Shown in pieces: positions 1-7,777 of a stretch of 64,000 nt of DNA. Within the stretch, counting starts at the first letter, position 1, and every line of letters starts with the position of its first letter. Made by a program: the position numbers and the translations under genes. Location: positions 17,770,471 to 17,834,470 of the forward strand of contig NC_064037.1 of the NCBI RefSeq assembly GCF_932526225.1, read 5' to 3'. Source of the DNA: Nematostella vectensis (Eukaryota > Cnidaria > Anthozoa > Actiniaria > Edwardsiidae). The notes under the pieces were generated by a model, which was given only the letters and a program-made list of their open reading frames with translations, searched no databases and was not told the origin of the DNA.

Positions 1-2
1 TA

Positions 3-3000
3 GCGTCTAAGAAGGCGATCATCAATGTTAAGAACGAGAATGATCACGAATGTTTCAAGTGGGCAGTAACCTCTGCTGTGTATCCTAGGGAGAAAGATCC
101 TCAAAGGTTCAGTAAACAAATGATAGAGAACTCTGAGAAATTCGACTGGTCAGGGATAGAGTTCCCCGTCTCACTAAAACAGATTGACAAGTTCGAGAAA
201 CAGAACCAGTATACGGTTAATGTGTTTGGATACGAAACCAAAATATATCCATTGAGAATCAGTGAGAAGGATCCAGATAATGCAATCAACTTACTTCTCA
301 TCTCGGATGATGAGACGAATCATTACTGCTGGATAAAGAATATGATGAGATTAGTATCTACTCAAATTGATGAGTTTCATCATACTCGTTTTTTATGCTG
401 TAGATGTCTGAACTCGTTTCGGTGCAAACAATCGTTAGAAAAACATTCTGAATGCTGCGGCAATCATGAAGCGGTTGGAATAGAGATGCCTAAGATAGAT
501 AAGGATGGAAATCTACCCCACATTAAATTCAAAAACTACAACAGAAAAATGCGTGTCCCCTTTGTTGTCTATGCCGACTTTGAGAGCTTCACAGAGAATA
601 TAGACACTTGCTCCCCAGATGGGAGTAAAAGCTTCACTAAGCAATACCAGAAACACAAACCGTCTGGTTTCTGCTATCTCATCAAGTGTTTCGACGGAGA
701 TATATCCCCATCCGAGCTTGTACGATACACAGCTGAATCTCCAGACGAAGATATCCCACAGCTTTTCGTAGAGTCTTTGGAGTCAGACATTAAGAAAATT
801 TATGATAAGTTCAGGTTCCCTAAGAAGGTGAAAATGACTCCGAAGGACAAAATCGTCTATAACGACGCCACTCACTGCCACATCTGTGAGGGTGAATTAG
901 GGGAAGACAAGGTTTTGGACCATTGCCACCTCACCGGAAAGTACAGAGGTGCTGCTCACAACGCATGCAACTTAGATCACAAAATTCCAAAGTTCTTTCC
1001 TGTTATCTTTCACAATCTGTCTGGGTACGACAGCCATCTATTTATCAAGAACCTTGGTACATCGGAAGGTAAAATAAACTGTATACCTAATAACGAGGAA
1101 AAGTATATTTCTTTCACAAAACAGATTGTAGTCGACAGTTTCACGAACAAGGAGGGCAACAAGATTGATGTTAAACGTGATATCAGATTTATCGACAGTT
1201 TCAGGTTTATGTCGGCCAGTCTCGACAGTCTAGTGGGTAATATGTCAAGGGAGTGCTTCAAAAACCTGGCGGAGTACTATGAGGGGGAGGAGCTTCAGCT
1301 GTTGTTGAGGAAGGGTGTTTTCCCTTACGACTGGTTCGACGGCTTTAGCAAGCTCGACGCAACACAGCTCCCACAGAGAGAGGCGTTCCACTCCAAACTC
1401 AACGACACCGACATATCGGAGGGGGATCACCTGCACGCGCGGAGAGTGTGGGAGGTCTTTGGGATGGGGACCATGAGGGATTACCACAATCTGTACCTAG
1501 AGTCAGATGTGTTGCTTTTAGCTGACGTTTTCGAGAACTTTAGGGACGTTTGTCTCAAGAATTACGGTCTGGACCCCGCTTGGTACTACACAGCGCCAGG
1601 GTTGGCTTGGGATGCCGCGTTGAAGACCACCAAGGTGAGGCTAGAGCTTCTAACGGACTATGACATGTTGCTCATGATTGAGAAGGGCATCCGTGGGGGT
1701 GTCTCCATGATAAGCAACAGACATGGGGAGGCAAATAACCCTTACATGAAGGAGTATGACCCTGACCTACCCACAAAATATATCACCTACCTTGATGCTA
1801 ACAATTTGTATGGCTGGGCGATGAGCAACCCTTTACCGACTCACGGTTTCAGGTGGATGGGTGACCAAGAGCTGTCAGGTTGGAGAGACCGCCCATGCAT
1901 TCTGGAGGTTGACTTGGAGTACCCTCACCACCTACATGACTTACACAACGATTACCCACTAGCCCCGGAATCTATCGGGCTAGGCAATGTGGACAAGTTG
2001 GTCCCAAACCTTAACGACAAGACGAAGTACGTTATCCACCATGAGACTCTGAGACTTTATGTGAGTTTTGGGCTAAAAGTCACCAAGATTCACAGGGGTG
2101 TCACTTTTGAGGAGTCTGCTTGGCTGGAGCCCTACATTGACTTGAACACCGATCTGAGAGCCAAGGCGACAAACGATTTTGAGAAAGATTTTTTCAAGTT
2201 AATGAACAACTCCGTCTTTGGTAAGACTATGGAGAACATTAGGAACAGGGTGGACATTCGGTTGGTGACGGACGAGAAGCAGGCCAAGAAGCTCATATCA
2301 AAGCCGAACTATCAACATCGCACCATCTTTTGCGAGAATCTAGCCGCCATCCACATGAAGAAGACAAAGCTGATCTTCAACAAGCCTGTCTACTTGGGTA
2401 TGTCCATTCTGGACCTGAGTAAGACGCTCATGTACGGTTTCCACTACAACTTCGTCAAGCCCAAGTACGGTGAGGATGCAAAGCTCTTATTCACTGATAC
2501 TGACAGCCTGATGTATGAGATCGAGACGAAAGACTTTTACGAGGACATCAGCGGGGATGTGAGGTCCATGTTCGACACCAGCAACTTTCCGAAGGGTCAC
2601 CCATCTGGTATTGAGGTGGGTGTGAACAAGAAAGTCATCGGAATGTTTAAAGATGAGGCTGGGGGCCAGCAAATCACAGAATTTGTAGGACTGAGGGCCA
2701 AACTTTACTCGTACAAGATGGATGAAGGTAAAGAAGAAAAGAAATGCAAGGGCGTCAAGAGAGCAGTCGTCAAGAAGAGCATCGGTTTCGATGACTACAA
2801 GGATTGCTTATTTGGTAAGAAACCTCAGATGAGACTTATGAATGTCATCAGAAGTCATAAGCATGATGTTTACACTGAAACGGTGAACAAGGTCGCTCTA
2901 TCTCATGAGGATGATAAACGGGTCATCTGTGATGATGGTATTCACACCTTCGCTCACGGTCATTTCAGAACGCTATTAGGTGGTAGCTCAGTATCTTCAG

Positions 3001-3011
3001 GGACGACTTGA
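3..3011 (+). CDS. Polinton/adintovirus-type DNA polymerase B, 5' end outside window
   Basis: Family B DNA polymerase of the protein-primed Polinton type, which would replicate the element's linear DNA. The frame is already open at base 3 and the first visible residues (CFKWAV about 20 codons in) look like the conserved N-terminal domain of Polinton polymerases, so the gene continues to the left; about 1,002 codons are visible. In order one sees a C2H2-like cluster (about nt 400-460), Exo I YADFES (nt 570-590), an inserted HNH/endonuclease VII-like zinc module with paired CxxC and DHCH (nt 877-972), Exo II NLSGYDSH (about 1015), Exo III with LLLAD (about 1512), Pol A YLDANNLYGW (1788), Pol B KLMNNSVFGK (2196) and Pol C DTDS (2495). 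The 3'-5' exonuclease and polymerase acidic residues are present, so it looks active. Its 3' end overlaps the convergent integrase by 52 bases. The protein-priming assignment rests on family resemblance. Confidence 0.95.
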   Translation, partial: ASKKAIINVKNENDHECFKWAVTSAVYPREKDPQRFSKQMIENSEKFDWSGIEFPVSLKQIDKFEKQNQYTVNVFGYETKIYPLRISEKDPDNAINLLLISDDETNHYCWIKNMMRLVSTQIDEFHHTRFLCCRCLNSFRCKQSLEKHSECCGNHEAVGIEMPKIDKDGNLPHIKFKNYNRKMRVPFVVYADFESFTENIDTCSPDGSKSFTKQYQKHKPSGFCYLIKCFDGDISPSELVRYTAESPDEDIPQLFVESLESDIKKIYDKFRFPKKVKMTPKDKIVYNDATHCHICEGELGEDKVLDHCHLTGKYRGAAHNACNLDHKIPKFFPVIFHNLSGYDSHLFIKNLGTSEGKINCIPNNEEKYISFTKQIVVDSFTNKEGNKIDVKRDIRFIDSFRFMSASLDSLVGNMSRECFKNLAEYYEGEELQLLLRKGVFPYDWFDGFSKLDATQLPQREAFHSKLNDTDISEGDHLHARRVWEVFGMGTMRDYHNLYLESDVLLLADVFENFRDVCLKNYGLDPAWYYTAPGLAWDAALKTTKVRLELLTDYDMLLMIEKGIRGGVSMISNRHGEANNPYMKEYDPDLPTKYITYLDANNLYGWAMSNPLPTHGFRWMGDQELSGWRDRPCILEVDLEYPHHLHDLHNDYPLAPESIGLGNVDKLVPNLNDKTKYVIHHETLRLYVSFGLKVTKIHRGVTFEESAWLEPYIDLNTDLRAKATNDFEKDFFKLMNNSVFGKTMENIRNRVDIRLVTDEKQAKKLISKPNYQHRTIFCENLAAIHMKKTKLIFNKPVYLGMSILDLSKTLMYGFHYNFVKPKYGEDAKLLFTDTDSLMYEIETKDFYEDISGDVRSMFDTSNFPKGHPSGIEVGVNKKVIGMFKDEAGGQQITEFVGLRAKLYSYKMDEGKEEKKCKGVKRAVVKKSIGFDDYKDCLFGKKPQMRLMNVIRSHKHDVYTETVNKVALSHEDDKRVICDDGIHTFAHGHFRTLLGGSSVSSGTT

Positions 3012-3952
3012 AGTTCTTCCCTAACGAACGACCTCCTTGGAGCGCCTTCGGAGAGGTAGTACAACACAGGCTGTCCAACTGAAACAACACTGCGTGATAG
3101 ATCAAACACTTTTAAACTCCAAATAGGGTCTGTGGCTCGTCTGCGTTCACCTCCTTCCTCTTCTCCAGGAGCTAATAGATATCTAACTCTAACCCCTGGT
3201 GGTAGTCTAACTTCGTCAAGTCCAACAGGCCGCTTATACGTTGGAGGATCAATATCAACCTCTTTCAAACCAATAGATTTTGCAGGCTCTTTGCCAGTAA
3301 TTCTTATGGGTTGACTATTCAGAGTCTTCAAAACATCTGGCAATCGTTTCACCCAAACTCTGGACCGATCATCGCTAATCATTTCTTGAGCATACTGATG
3401 AGAAAACAACCTCTCCGCCAGTGTTCTATTAGCGCGTTCGACAAAAGCCTGTGCGCGATGGTTCCCAGCTTCGCTTCGCTGGATGGTAACCCCCTTCTTT
3501 TTCATAATCTTCGTTACCTCTCCCCTAAATTCTGTCCCCGGATCGACAATCACCGTATGAGGCCATTTAAGTTTTCTGGAGTATATCTTTTCAAACCCTT
3601 TAGCAATTCCACTCGAATCCTTGGTAGTCAGTGCTTCTGCATCTTTATATCTCGAGGCAATATCAATCACGACCAACGCGTAACGGTAGGTTTTTCTGCC
3701 TACGTTATCGTGGGGCATAAACAACAGATCGGCTTGGTGAATCTGATTAGGTTTATTCACAGTCCAATGCGGTCTGGGGACATACTTTGGAGCTGGGAGA
3801 TAGATCTGCCACAACGCCTGTTTTTCAAGCCACCTCTTAGCCTCGGCTTCACTGACTTTAGCGACACTAGCTAACTTATAAATAGCTGAATACCCTTTCC
3901 AGTATCCATCGGTGGAATAGTATATTTTTGATAACCTGCTTTCGTTACTCAT
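2960..3952 (-). CDS. Retroviral-like (rve) DDE integrase of the Polinton class
   Basis: 330-residue integrase that would insert the element's linear DNA into the host genome. The core follows a short helical N-terminal region: the first Asp is in HQADLLF (about residue 74), the second in VDPGTEF (about 137), and the Glu in FVERANRTL (about 172), the usual D,D-35-E spacing. The conserved lead-in HWTV..PN..HQADLLF is characteristic of Polinton integrases. The C-terminal part, with basic and acidic runs, occupies the place where these proteins carry a chromo-like or SH3-like domain; I cannot confirm the fold. The ATG at 3952 leaves only 33 bases to the divergent capsid-like gene, so the two share one promoter region. 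The tail overlaps the end of the polymerase gene on the other strand. No frameshift or stop is seen. Confidence 0.93.
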   Translation of the reverse strand: MSNESRLSKIYYSTDGYWKGYSAIYKLASVAKVSEAEAKRWLEKQALWQIYLPAPKYVPRPHWTVNKPNQIHQADLLFMPHDNVGRKTYRYALVVIDIASRYKDAEALTTKDSSGIAKGFEKIYSRKLKWPHTVIVDPGTEFRGEVTKIMKKKGVTIQRSEAGNHRAQAFVERANRTLAERLFSHQYAQEMISDDRSRVWVKRLPDVLKTLNSQPIRITGKEPAKSIGLKEVDIDPPTYKRPVGLDEVRLPPGVRVRYLLAPGEEEGGERRRATDPIWSLKVFDLSRSVVSVGQPVLYYLSEGAPRRSFVREELQVVPEDTELPPNSVLK

Positions 3953-3985
3953 TTAAAGATTATCTCTCTTTTCTTAAAATAAAAG
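3953..3985. promoter_or_regulatory. Divergent integrase / capsid promoter spacer
   Basis: The whole 33-base spacer separates two divergent ATGs. TTTAAAGAT (3952-3960) reads toward the capsid-like gene, with its ATG at 3986. On the other strand TTTTAAGAA (complement of 3970-3978) reads toward the integrase ATG at 3952. Both resemble the motif found before the element's other genes. Confidence 0.6.
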
Positions 3986-5224
3986 ATGGCACAAGCGATA
4001 TCAGAAAAAATTAACCCAAACAGGATCCCACGGGAACCCTTCGGCCTGAAAGCGGAATCGTCGCTGAATCGGATTACATTCAATCCCTCATCGGCAAGTC
4101 CTGGAGAAACCCTCTATATAAATATTCCAAAACTTGCTGAAAATGTAGTGATTGTTCCAGGTAGTGTATCCTTACTATTTGACTTAAACGTCACAGGACA
4201 CGCGAATAATACTCTCGTCAACAACGTTGGCCGGAACCTAGTGTCAAGGCTCAAGATTCTTTTCGGTGGAGAAACACTACAGGATACTCAAAGATACGAT
4301 CTCTTCCAAACCTATCACGACTTATACTTACAAGCTGAAGATCGTGAGGATAGAATAAAACAAGGTATCTCCTCTGAAAACATGAGGAAGCTCAGGACAA
4401 ATGCAGGTGACAAAGCGACATCAGATGCTAAGGAAGTAGCTCTTGCAGCAGTTCACAACACCAAGTACTGCATTCCACTCGACCATCCTATTCTCGGCGA
4501 GCATGGGGTCTTTTATCCAAAGGCGTTACCTCATCCGCTAATCTTTGAAATTACTCTAGCCCCAGTTTCCGACGTCGTTGTTTATGCTGACACGGTCAAG
4601 ACTCCAACGTACACAATCACAAACCTCGAGTTGGAATATGCTTGCATCTCAAGTGAATACTTGGCTCGTGAGGCGTTGTCGGCTTATCAGGTTGGTAGAG
4701 GATTCTTTTACGAGAACGTCATTCTCCACAAAACGTTCACCATTTCCAAACCTAATGATGGTGTCATAAACGAGCACATTAATCTGCCGAGGAGGTCAAT
4801 GACAGGGATATTGTGTCTGTTCACAGAGAGCTACACAGGAGGAGCAAGGGATTCCGAAAAGTTTGTCAATCCAAGTATCACATCGATCAACATTAATGTG
4901 GATGGCATGCCAAACCGTCTCTACTCCAAGGGGATGACACCGCCGGACCTCTGGGAGTCGGTAAAGAAACGTTTCGGTAGAGAGGGTGTTAAGCAAAAGG
5001 ATTTTTACGCTAATAACAAGTTTGCTCTGTGGGTCGACTTGAGGGCACATCCAGATAACAGCATTCACGGAGGAGGTCTGGTCTTGAACAACACGCGGGA
5101 CGGAGTAAAACTAGAAATGAAACGAAAAGTTGGAGGAACGGGAAACATCACCTGCTACATGTTTGTAGTAGCCGACGCGTTGATGGAGGTCATGAACTCG
5201 AATTTGAGAGCAATCATGTATTAA
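3986..5224 (+). CDS. Probable major capsid protein of the Polinton-like element
   Basis: 412-residue protein directly upstream of the packaging ATPase, the usual place of a major capsid gene in Polintons and adintoviruses. It is rich in predicted beta strands with no signal peptide or membrane segment, has the early motif FNPSSASPGETLYINIPK, a central GVFYPKAL region and a C-terminal half rich in G, N and V, which suits a double jelly-roll capsid subunit. Close relatives recur in cnidarian genome annotations as uncharacterised proteins beside the same neighbours; this is recalled, not searched. At 412 residues it is shorter than the roughly 500-700 residue hexons of many Polintons. The start is the only ATG after the TTTAAAGAT promoter motif and has an A-rich leader ending ATAAAAG. 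The TAA stop overlaps the next gene's promoter motif. The capsid call is inference from position and sequence character. Confidence 0.7.
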   Translation: MAQAISEKINPNRIPREPFGLKAESSLNRITFNPSSASPGETLYINIPKLAENVVIVPGSVSLLFDLNVTGHANNTLVNNVGRNLVSRLKILFGGETLQDTQRYDLFQTYHDLYLQAEDREDRIKQGISSENMRKLRTNAGDKATSDAKEVALAAVHNTKYCIPLDHPILGEHGVFYPKALPHPLIFEITLAPVSDVVVYADTVKTPTYTITNLELEYACISSEYLAREALSAYQVGRGFFYENVILHKTFTISKPNDGVINEHINLPRRSMTGILCLFTESYTGGARDSEKFVNPSITSININVDGMPNRLYSKGMTPPDLWESVKKRFGREGVKQKDFYANNKFALWVDLRAHPDNSIHGGGLVLNNTRDGVKLEMKRKVGGTGNITCYMFVVADALMEVMNSNLRAIMY

Positions 5225-5229
5225 AAAGG
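5221..5229 (+). promoter_or_regulatory. Weak copy of the element promoter motif, before the ATPase
   Basis: TTAAAAAGG overlaps the stop codon of the capsid-like gene and lies 24 bases before the ATPase ATG at 5253. It is a degenerate version of the YTTAARGAY motif. Confidence 0.45.
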
Positions 5230-5252
5230 ACTTGTGTGATAATACAAAAAGA

Positions 5253-5879
5253 ATGGAAGAATTACGGGAAAAAGTTCCTTTTCATTGTATTATCACAGGA
5301 CCTACTAATTGTGGGAAGACAAAGTACCTCACGGAACAGCTCCGAGGGCCGTTCCGGCATGTGTTTGAATACATTGTGTTGATTTGTCCGACTTATGCGA
5401 AAAACAAGTCCTATCGTAGATTTGCTCACGGAGATAAACGTTTCTTGGTATTATCGCCGGATGCTAGTAACACCGATGAGATTAACGAGTTACTAACAGA
5501 TTGTGCGGTGCTATTTTCTGGTACAAATACGTTACTCGTTTTGGATGACTGTGCTGTATCGAAAGATCTAAAGCAACGCTCGAACAAGTTTATCAATCTA
5601 GCGTTCTCAGGGAGACACGAAGGATTATCAGTGTGGGTATTGACGCAACAATTAACATCCATAGCAAAGCCCTTCCGTGATAACGTCGCCTGTGTGGTTA
5701 CATTCCATAATCCATCTCAAATCGGTACCAAAACACTGTTTGAAGATTATGGGGGTGACTTAGACGTCGAGACTCGTAAAAAGTTTGTAGAACTGCTGAA
5801 AACTGAGAAGTATTCCAGACTCTGTTTCTGCCTACGACATCCATTCCAACGTTATTTGGAGATTCCTGCCACGCGGTGA
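5253..5879 (+). CDS. A32/FtsK-HerA type genome packaging ATPase
   Basis: 208-residue P-loop ATPase that would pump element DNA into capsids. Walker A GPTNCGKT is at residues 16-23, Walker B LLVLDD at about 95-100, and a downstream WVLTQQ supplies the sensor-like Gln usual in this family. The domain fills the whole protein, as in Polinton and adintovirus packaging ATPases of about 200-250 residues. The start is the ATG at 5253; the frame is open a few codons upstream, but only with a non-ATG codon. It follows the capsid-like gene after a 28-base gap and precedes a palindromic repeat that begins five bases after its stop. The gene is intact. Confidence 0.9.
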   Translation: MEELREKVPFHCIITGPTNCGKTKYLTEQLRGPFRHVFEYIVLICPTYAKNKSYRRFAHGDKRFLVLSPDASNTDEINELLTDCAVLFSGTNTLLVLDDCAVSKDLKQRSNKFINLAFSGRHEGLSVWVLTQQLTSIAKPFRDNVACVVTFHNPSQIGTKTLFEDYGGDLDVETRKKFVELLKTEKYSRLCFCLRHPFQRYLEIPATR

Positions 5880-5883
5880 GAGC

Positions 5884-5903
5884 TCGAGGGGCTGACCCCT
5901 CGA
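5884..5903. repeat. Palindromic repeat element, copy 1 (perfect)
   Basis: TCGAGGGGCTGACCCCTCGA is a perfect 8-bp inverted repeat around a 4-base loop, five bases after the ATPase stop codon. It is the best copy of a family dispersed through the element. Confidence 0.75.
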
Positions 5904-5908
5904 AGTGG

Positions 5909-5917
5909 TTTAAAAAC
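5909..5917 (+). promoter_or_regulatory. Element promoter motif before the 175-residue protein gene
   Basis: TTTAAAAAC lies 24 bases before the ATG at 5942, followed by an AT-rich leader ending AAAATAAG. Confidence 0.55.
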
Positions 5918-5941
5918 ATCTTGGTCTACTTACAAAATAAG

Positions 5942-6469
5942 ATGGCAAGCATTGAGGATTATATGGAAGAGGAGCCTAAGTCTAAGGGGAGCTCGAAGGG
6001 TGAGCCTCTCGAAGACGATGTTGAAGTCAAACGAGAATCGCTGGCTATTCTCGCATCTCTTGGGACTACGAAGGAATTTCTTGGTGTGGACATGAGTTTA
6101 GGGGATATCAAGAAGCTCTCGGCGAAAGACGTCGAAAAGTACTTTGTTCGCTACCAGACTGTCTTAGGCAAACAAGTTACTGATGGATTAGTAGAATCAG
6201 CACTCCAAGTGGTGTCTCAAGTCATTTCCTACGTGGTTCCTGTAGATGACACCGAAGCGCTTAGCAAAGACTTACAGAACGACGAGTTGGTTAAACGCGA
6301 ATTGTCAAACTTTGCAGGTCTCTTGGTATTGAAGGGAGGAAGGATGGTAGCACTTGCTAGTGCCCTCTTTAGGGTCGCTAAGCATGTTAAACTAACACCT
6401 TCACAGGAGACTTCCAACAAACTTCAAGAAGTTTCAAGCACAACTGAGCAAACTCTTGAGCACACCTGA
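5942..6469 (+). CDS. Conserved element protein, 175 residues, function unknown
   Basis: I do not recognise a biochemical function. Translation from the ATG at 5942 gives an acidic, Lys/Ser-rich N-terminal stretch (residues 1-40) and then an alpha-helical domain with the motif DVEKYFVRYQTVLG near residue 60 and a hydrophobic helix (about 120-140) that may contact a membrane. Similar proteins accompany this element type in cnidarian genomes, from memory. In-frame codons extend upstream but without an ATG, and the promoter motif at 5909 supports 5942. A degenerate palindromic repeat (5993-6012) sits in the N-terminal linker and encodes SSKGEPLE. The last codons run into a tandem GAGCA-rich array, so the C-terminal residues may come from repeat expansion. 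Confidence 0.7.
   Translation: MASIEDYMEEEPKSKGSSKGEPLEDDVEVKRESLAILASLGTTKEFLGVDMSLGDIKKLSAKDVEKYFVRYQTVLGKQVTDGLVESALQVVSQVISYVVPVDDTEALSKDLQNDELVKRELSNFAGLLVLKGGRMVALASALFRVAKHVKLTPSQETSNKLQEVSSTTEQTLEHT
5993..6012. repeat. Palindromic repeat element, copy 2 (degenerate, in frame)
   Basis: A TCGAAGGG arm and a CTCTCGA arm around TGAGC match the copy at 5884 with a few changes. It lies inside the 175-residue protein gene, in a low-complexity linker, in a reading frame different from the other coding copies. Confidence 0.55.
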
Positions 6470-6546
6470 GCACACCTAAGCAAGCTCTTGAGCACACCTG
6501 AGCACGTCTAAGCAAGCTCTTGAGCACAACTGAGCAAGCTCTTAAG
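6443..6546. repeat. GAGCA-rich imperfect tandem array
   Basis: Units near 33 bp built from GCAAGCTCTTGAGCACACCT and GAGCAC variants repeat about three times. The array covers the last nine codons of the 175-residue protein and most of the spacer before the next promoter motif. Confidence 0.75.
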
Positions 6547-6556
6547 CATGATGTGA

Positions 6557-6565
6557 TTTAAAGAT
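6557..6565 (+). promoter_or_regulatory. Element promoter motif before the 144-residue membrane protein
   Basis: TTTAAAGAT, an exact copy of the commonest form, lies 24 bases before the ATG at 6590. Confidence 0.65.
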
Positions 6566-6589
6566 TCTTTATTCAGTGAGTAAAGAATC

Positions 6590-7024
6590 ATGTCTGACGA
6601 AAATCAAGAGGTTGAACAAATTACAAAGGACCCTCCCCCCAGGAAGAAGAGTGCCGCTAAGGAGAAAGATCCTATAAAAGTCGCTTCTGGTAAGAGAGTT
6701 GCCGAATATAATAGGAGGTGTAGAGAAGCGCTCGCTAGGGAGATGAAACGCGAGGCGGAGGCGAGTTCAGAAGACGCTGCACGAGCAGAGACACCCCACC
6801 AAGAGGGAGCTCGAGGGGATAGCCTCTCGGACGCTTGGATTCCAGAGCTATCGTTTACAACTGTACTGGCTCTAGTTGGAATAGGGCTCACCGCATTGGA
6901 TATGTATATGCGTTTTTACAAAAAGACGCCCAAGATCAACGCCAACGAGACTGAAACTTTCGAGAGGCCCGCCGCTCGAGGGGCTAGCCTCCCGAACGCG
7001 ACGCCAAAAATAGGAATGTTGTGA
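6590..7024 (+). CDS. Conserved element single-pass membrane protein, 144 residues
   Basis: Function unknown. A Lys/Glu-rich, highly charged N-terminal half (KDPIKVASGKRVAEYNRR at about 26-43) is followed by one transmembrane helix (about residues 88-107, FTTVLALVGIGLTALDMYM) and a short basic then polar tail. The layout suits a small virion-membrane or scaffold protein. Similar charged-plus-TM proteins occur with this element type in cnidarian genomes, from memory. Two copies of the palindromic repeat are read in frame: one just before the membrane helix (ARGDSLS) and one in the C-terminal tail (ARGASLP). The ATG follows the promoter motif at 6557. It heads a run of three small membrane-protein genes. 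Confidence 0.72.
   Translation: MSDENQEVEQITKDPPPRKKSAAKEKDPIKVASGKRVAEYNRRCREALAREMKREAEASSEDAARAETPHQEGARGDSLSDAWIPELSFTTVLALVGIGLTALDMYMRFYKKTPKINANETETFERPAARGASLPNATPKIGML
6811..6830. repeat. Palindromic repeat element, copy 3 (in frame)
   Basis: TCGAGGGGATAGCCTCTCGG, preceded by GAGC as in copy 1, lies inside the 144-residue protein gene and encodes RGDSLS. Confidence 0.65.
6976..6995. repeat. Palindromic repeat element, copy 4 (in frame)
   Basis: TCGAGGGGCTAGCCTCCCGA lies inside the same 144-residue protein gene, in the same frame as copy 3 and encoding RGASLP near the C terminus. Confidence 0.65.
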
Positions 7025-7033
7025 TTTAAAGAT
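7025..7033 (+). promoter_or_regulatory. Element promoter motif before the 74-residue protein
   Basis: TTTAAAGAT directly follows the stop of the preceding gene and lies 26 bases before the ATG at 7060. The leader contains AATAAATAAAATC. Confidence 0.65.
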
Positions 7034-7059
7034 TATCTGAATCTGTAATAAATAAAATC

Positions 7060-7284
7060 ATGTCAACTGAAAACAAACTTGTGAAAACGATCACCGACTC
7101 AGCAGTCATCATCGGATTAGCCGCCGGTATGGGTTATGTTGCTAAAAAGGCTATGAAAGAGTCATTCATCAGCGACCCTTCGTCAAGTGTTACAAACTAC
7201 GCTAAATGGGTTGCTGTCCTGTCCGGTAGTATGTATCTGAAAGATTATCTGGAAACACAAAAGATTTTGCCAAAACCGCTGTAG
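7060..7284 (+). CDS. Conserved element two-pass membrane protein, 74 residues
   Basis: Function unknown. Two hydrophobic segments are visible, about residues 9-29 (AVIIGLAAGMGYVAKK) and about 46-60, followed by a short conserved-looking tail, DYLETQKILPK. Very similar small proteins lie in the same gene string in other cnidarian copies of this element, as I recall. The size and two helices suit a small virion-membrane protein. The start is set by the promoter motif at 7025 and is the only reasonable ATG. The spacing to its neighbours is short, but each gene has its own promoter motif, so this is not a polycistron. Confidence 0.7.
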   Translation: MSTENKLVKTITDSAVIIGLAAGMGYVAKKAMKESFISDPSSSVTNYAKWVAVLSGSMYLKDYLETQKILPKPL

Positions 7285-7288
7285 GCGA

Positions 7289-7297
7289 CTTAAAGAT
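7289..7297 (+). promoter_or_regulatory. Element promoter motif before the 138-residue protein
   Basis: CTTAAAGAT lies 19 bases before the ATG at 7317, and the leader ends TAATAA immediately before the ATG. Confidence 0.65.
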
Positions 7298-7316
7298 CTT
7301 ATAGATTGATTAATAA

Positions 7317-7733
7317 ATGGCGAGTATAGCATTTATGATTGGTGGAGCTATTCTTAATGCGACGGCATTCGTTGGAGGGAGTTACCTAGCGAGATACTTA
7401 TCTTCTGACGCTACTCATGTTGATAAAGAAAAAATAAGACACGATAAAGCGCTTGAAAAGTATCAACAAGCAATGGGTGATTGGCAGAAAAAACGACAGG
7501 AATATCAGGATTGGTTGGGGGAAGAATATAATAATAAACTTCGTGCAGACCAGAATGATAAGGAGACCGATCAGGCTTTCAAACTATACGCTCAAACACA
7601 TCCAGATTTTGATTTGAAAGAGCCTGAGCTCTCAGATTACTACAGACCAAGTAGCAACCAAAAGATGGGAGAGATGGCATATGTTGGAGGTGGAATGTTA
7701 GCTCTTGGCTATGTAGCGAGTAGGTGGATATGA
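7317..7733 (+). CDS. Conserved element membrane protein with coiled-coil, 138 residues
   Basis: Function unknown. The start, MASIAFMIGGAILNATAFVG, is a hydrophobic helix that could be a signal anchor. A charged helical middle (about residues 36-100, rich in K, Q, E and aromatic residues) and a second hydrophobic helix at the C terminus (about 118-136) follow. The N-terminal motif and the later ELSDYYRPSS motif are shared with uncharacterised cnidarian proteins that I associate with this element type. A hairpin topology with both ends in the membrane is plausible. The ATG directly follows TAATAA, as at several other starts in the element. Confidence 0.72.
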   Translation: MASIAFMIGGAILNATAFVGGSYLARYLSSDATHVDKEKIRHDKALEKYQQAMGDWQKKRQEYQDWLGEEYNNKLRADQNDKETDQAFKLYAQTHPDFDLKEPELSDYYRPSSNQKMGEMAYVGGGMLALGYVASRWI

Positions 7734-7743
7734 GCCGGCACGA

Positions 7744-7752
7744 CTTAAAGAT
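7744..7752 (+). promoter_or_regulatory. Element promoter motif before the 340-residue protein
   Basis: CTTAAAGAT lies 25 bases before the ATG at 7778. Confidence 0.65.
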
Positions 7753-7777
7753 TTCTTATTTTCAAACAAAATAAGAA

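Noticed and set aside
78-80. GTG at 78 as the start of the polymerase
   Set aside because: The frame is open to the window edge and the residues before it match the conserved N-terminal domain, so the gene starts outside.
3311-3874. Plus-strand frame of 187 codons opposite the integrase
   Set aside because: Antisense of a confidently identified DDE integrase, no ATG with promoter motif.
5876-5941. N-terminal extension of the 175-residue protein from 5876
   Set aside because: It would start at GTG inside the ATPase stop region and translate a palindromic repeat and the promoter motif; the ATG at 5942 is better placed.
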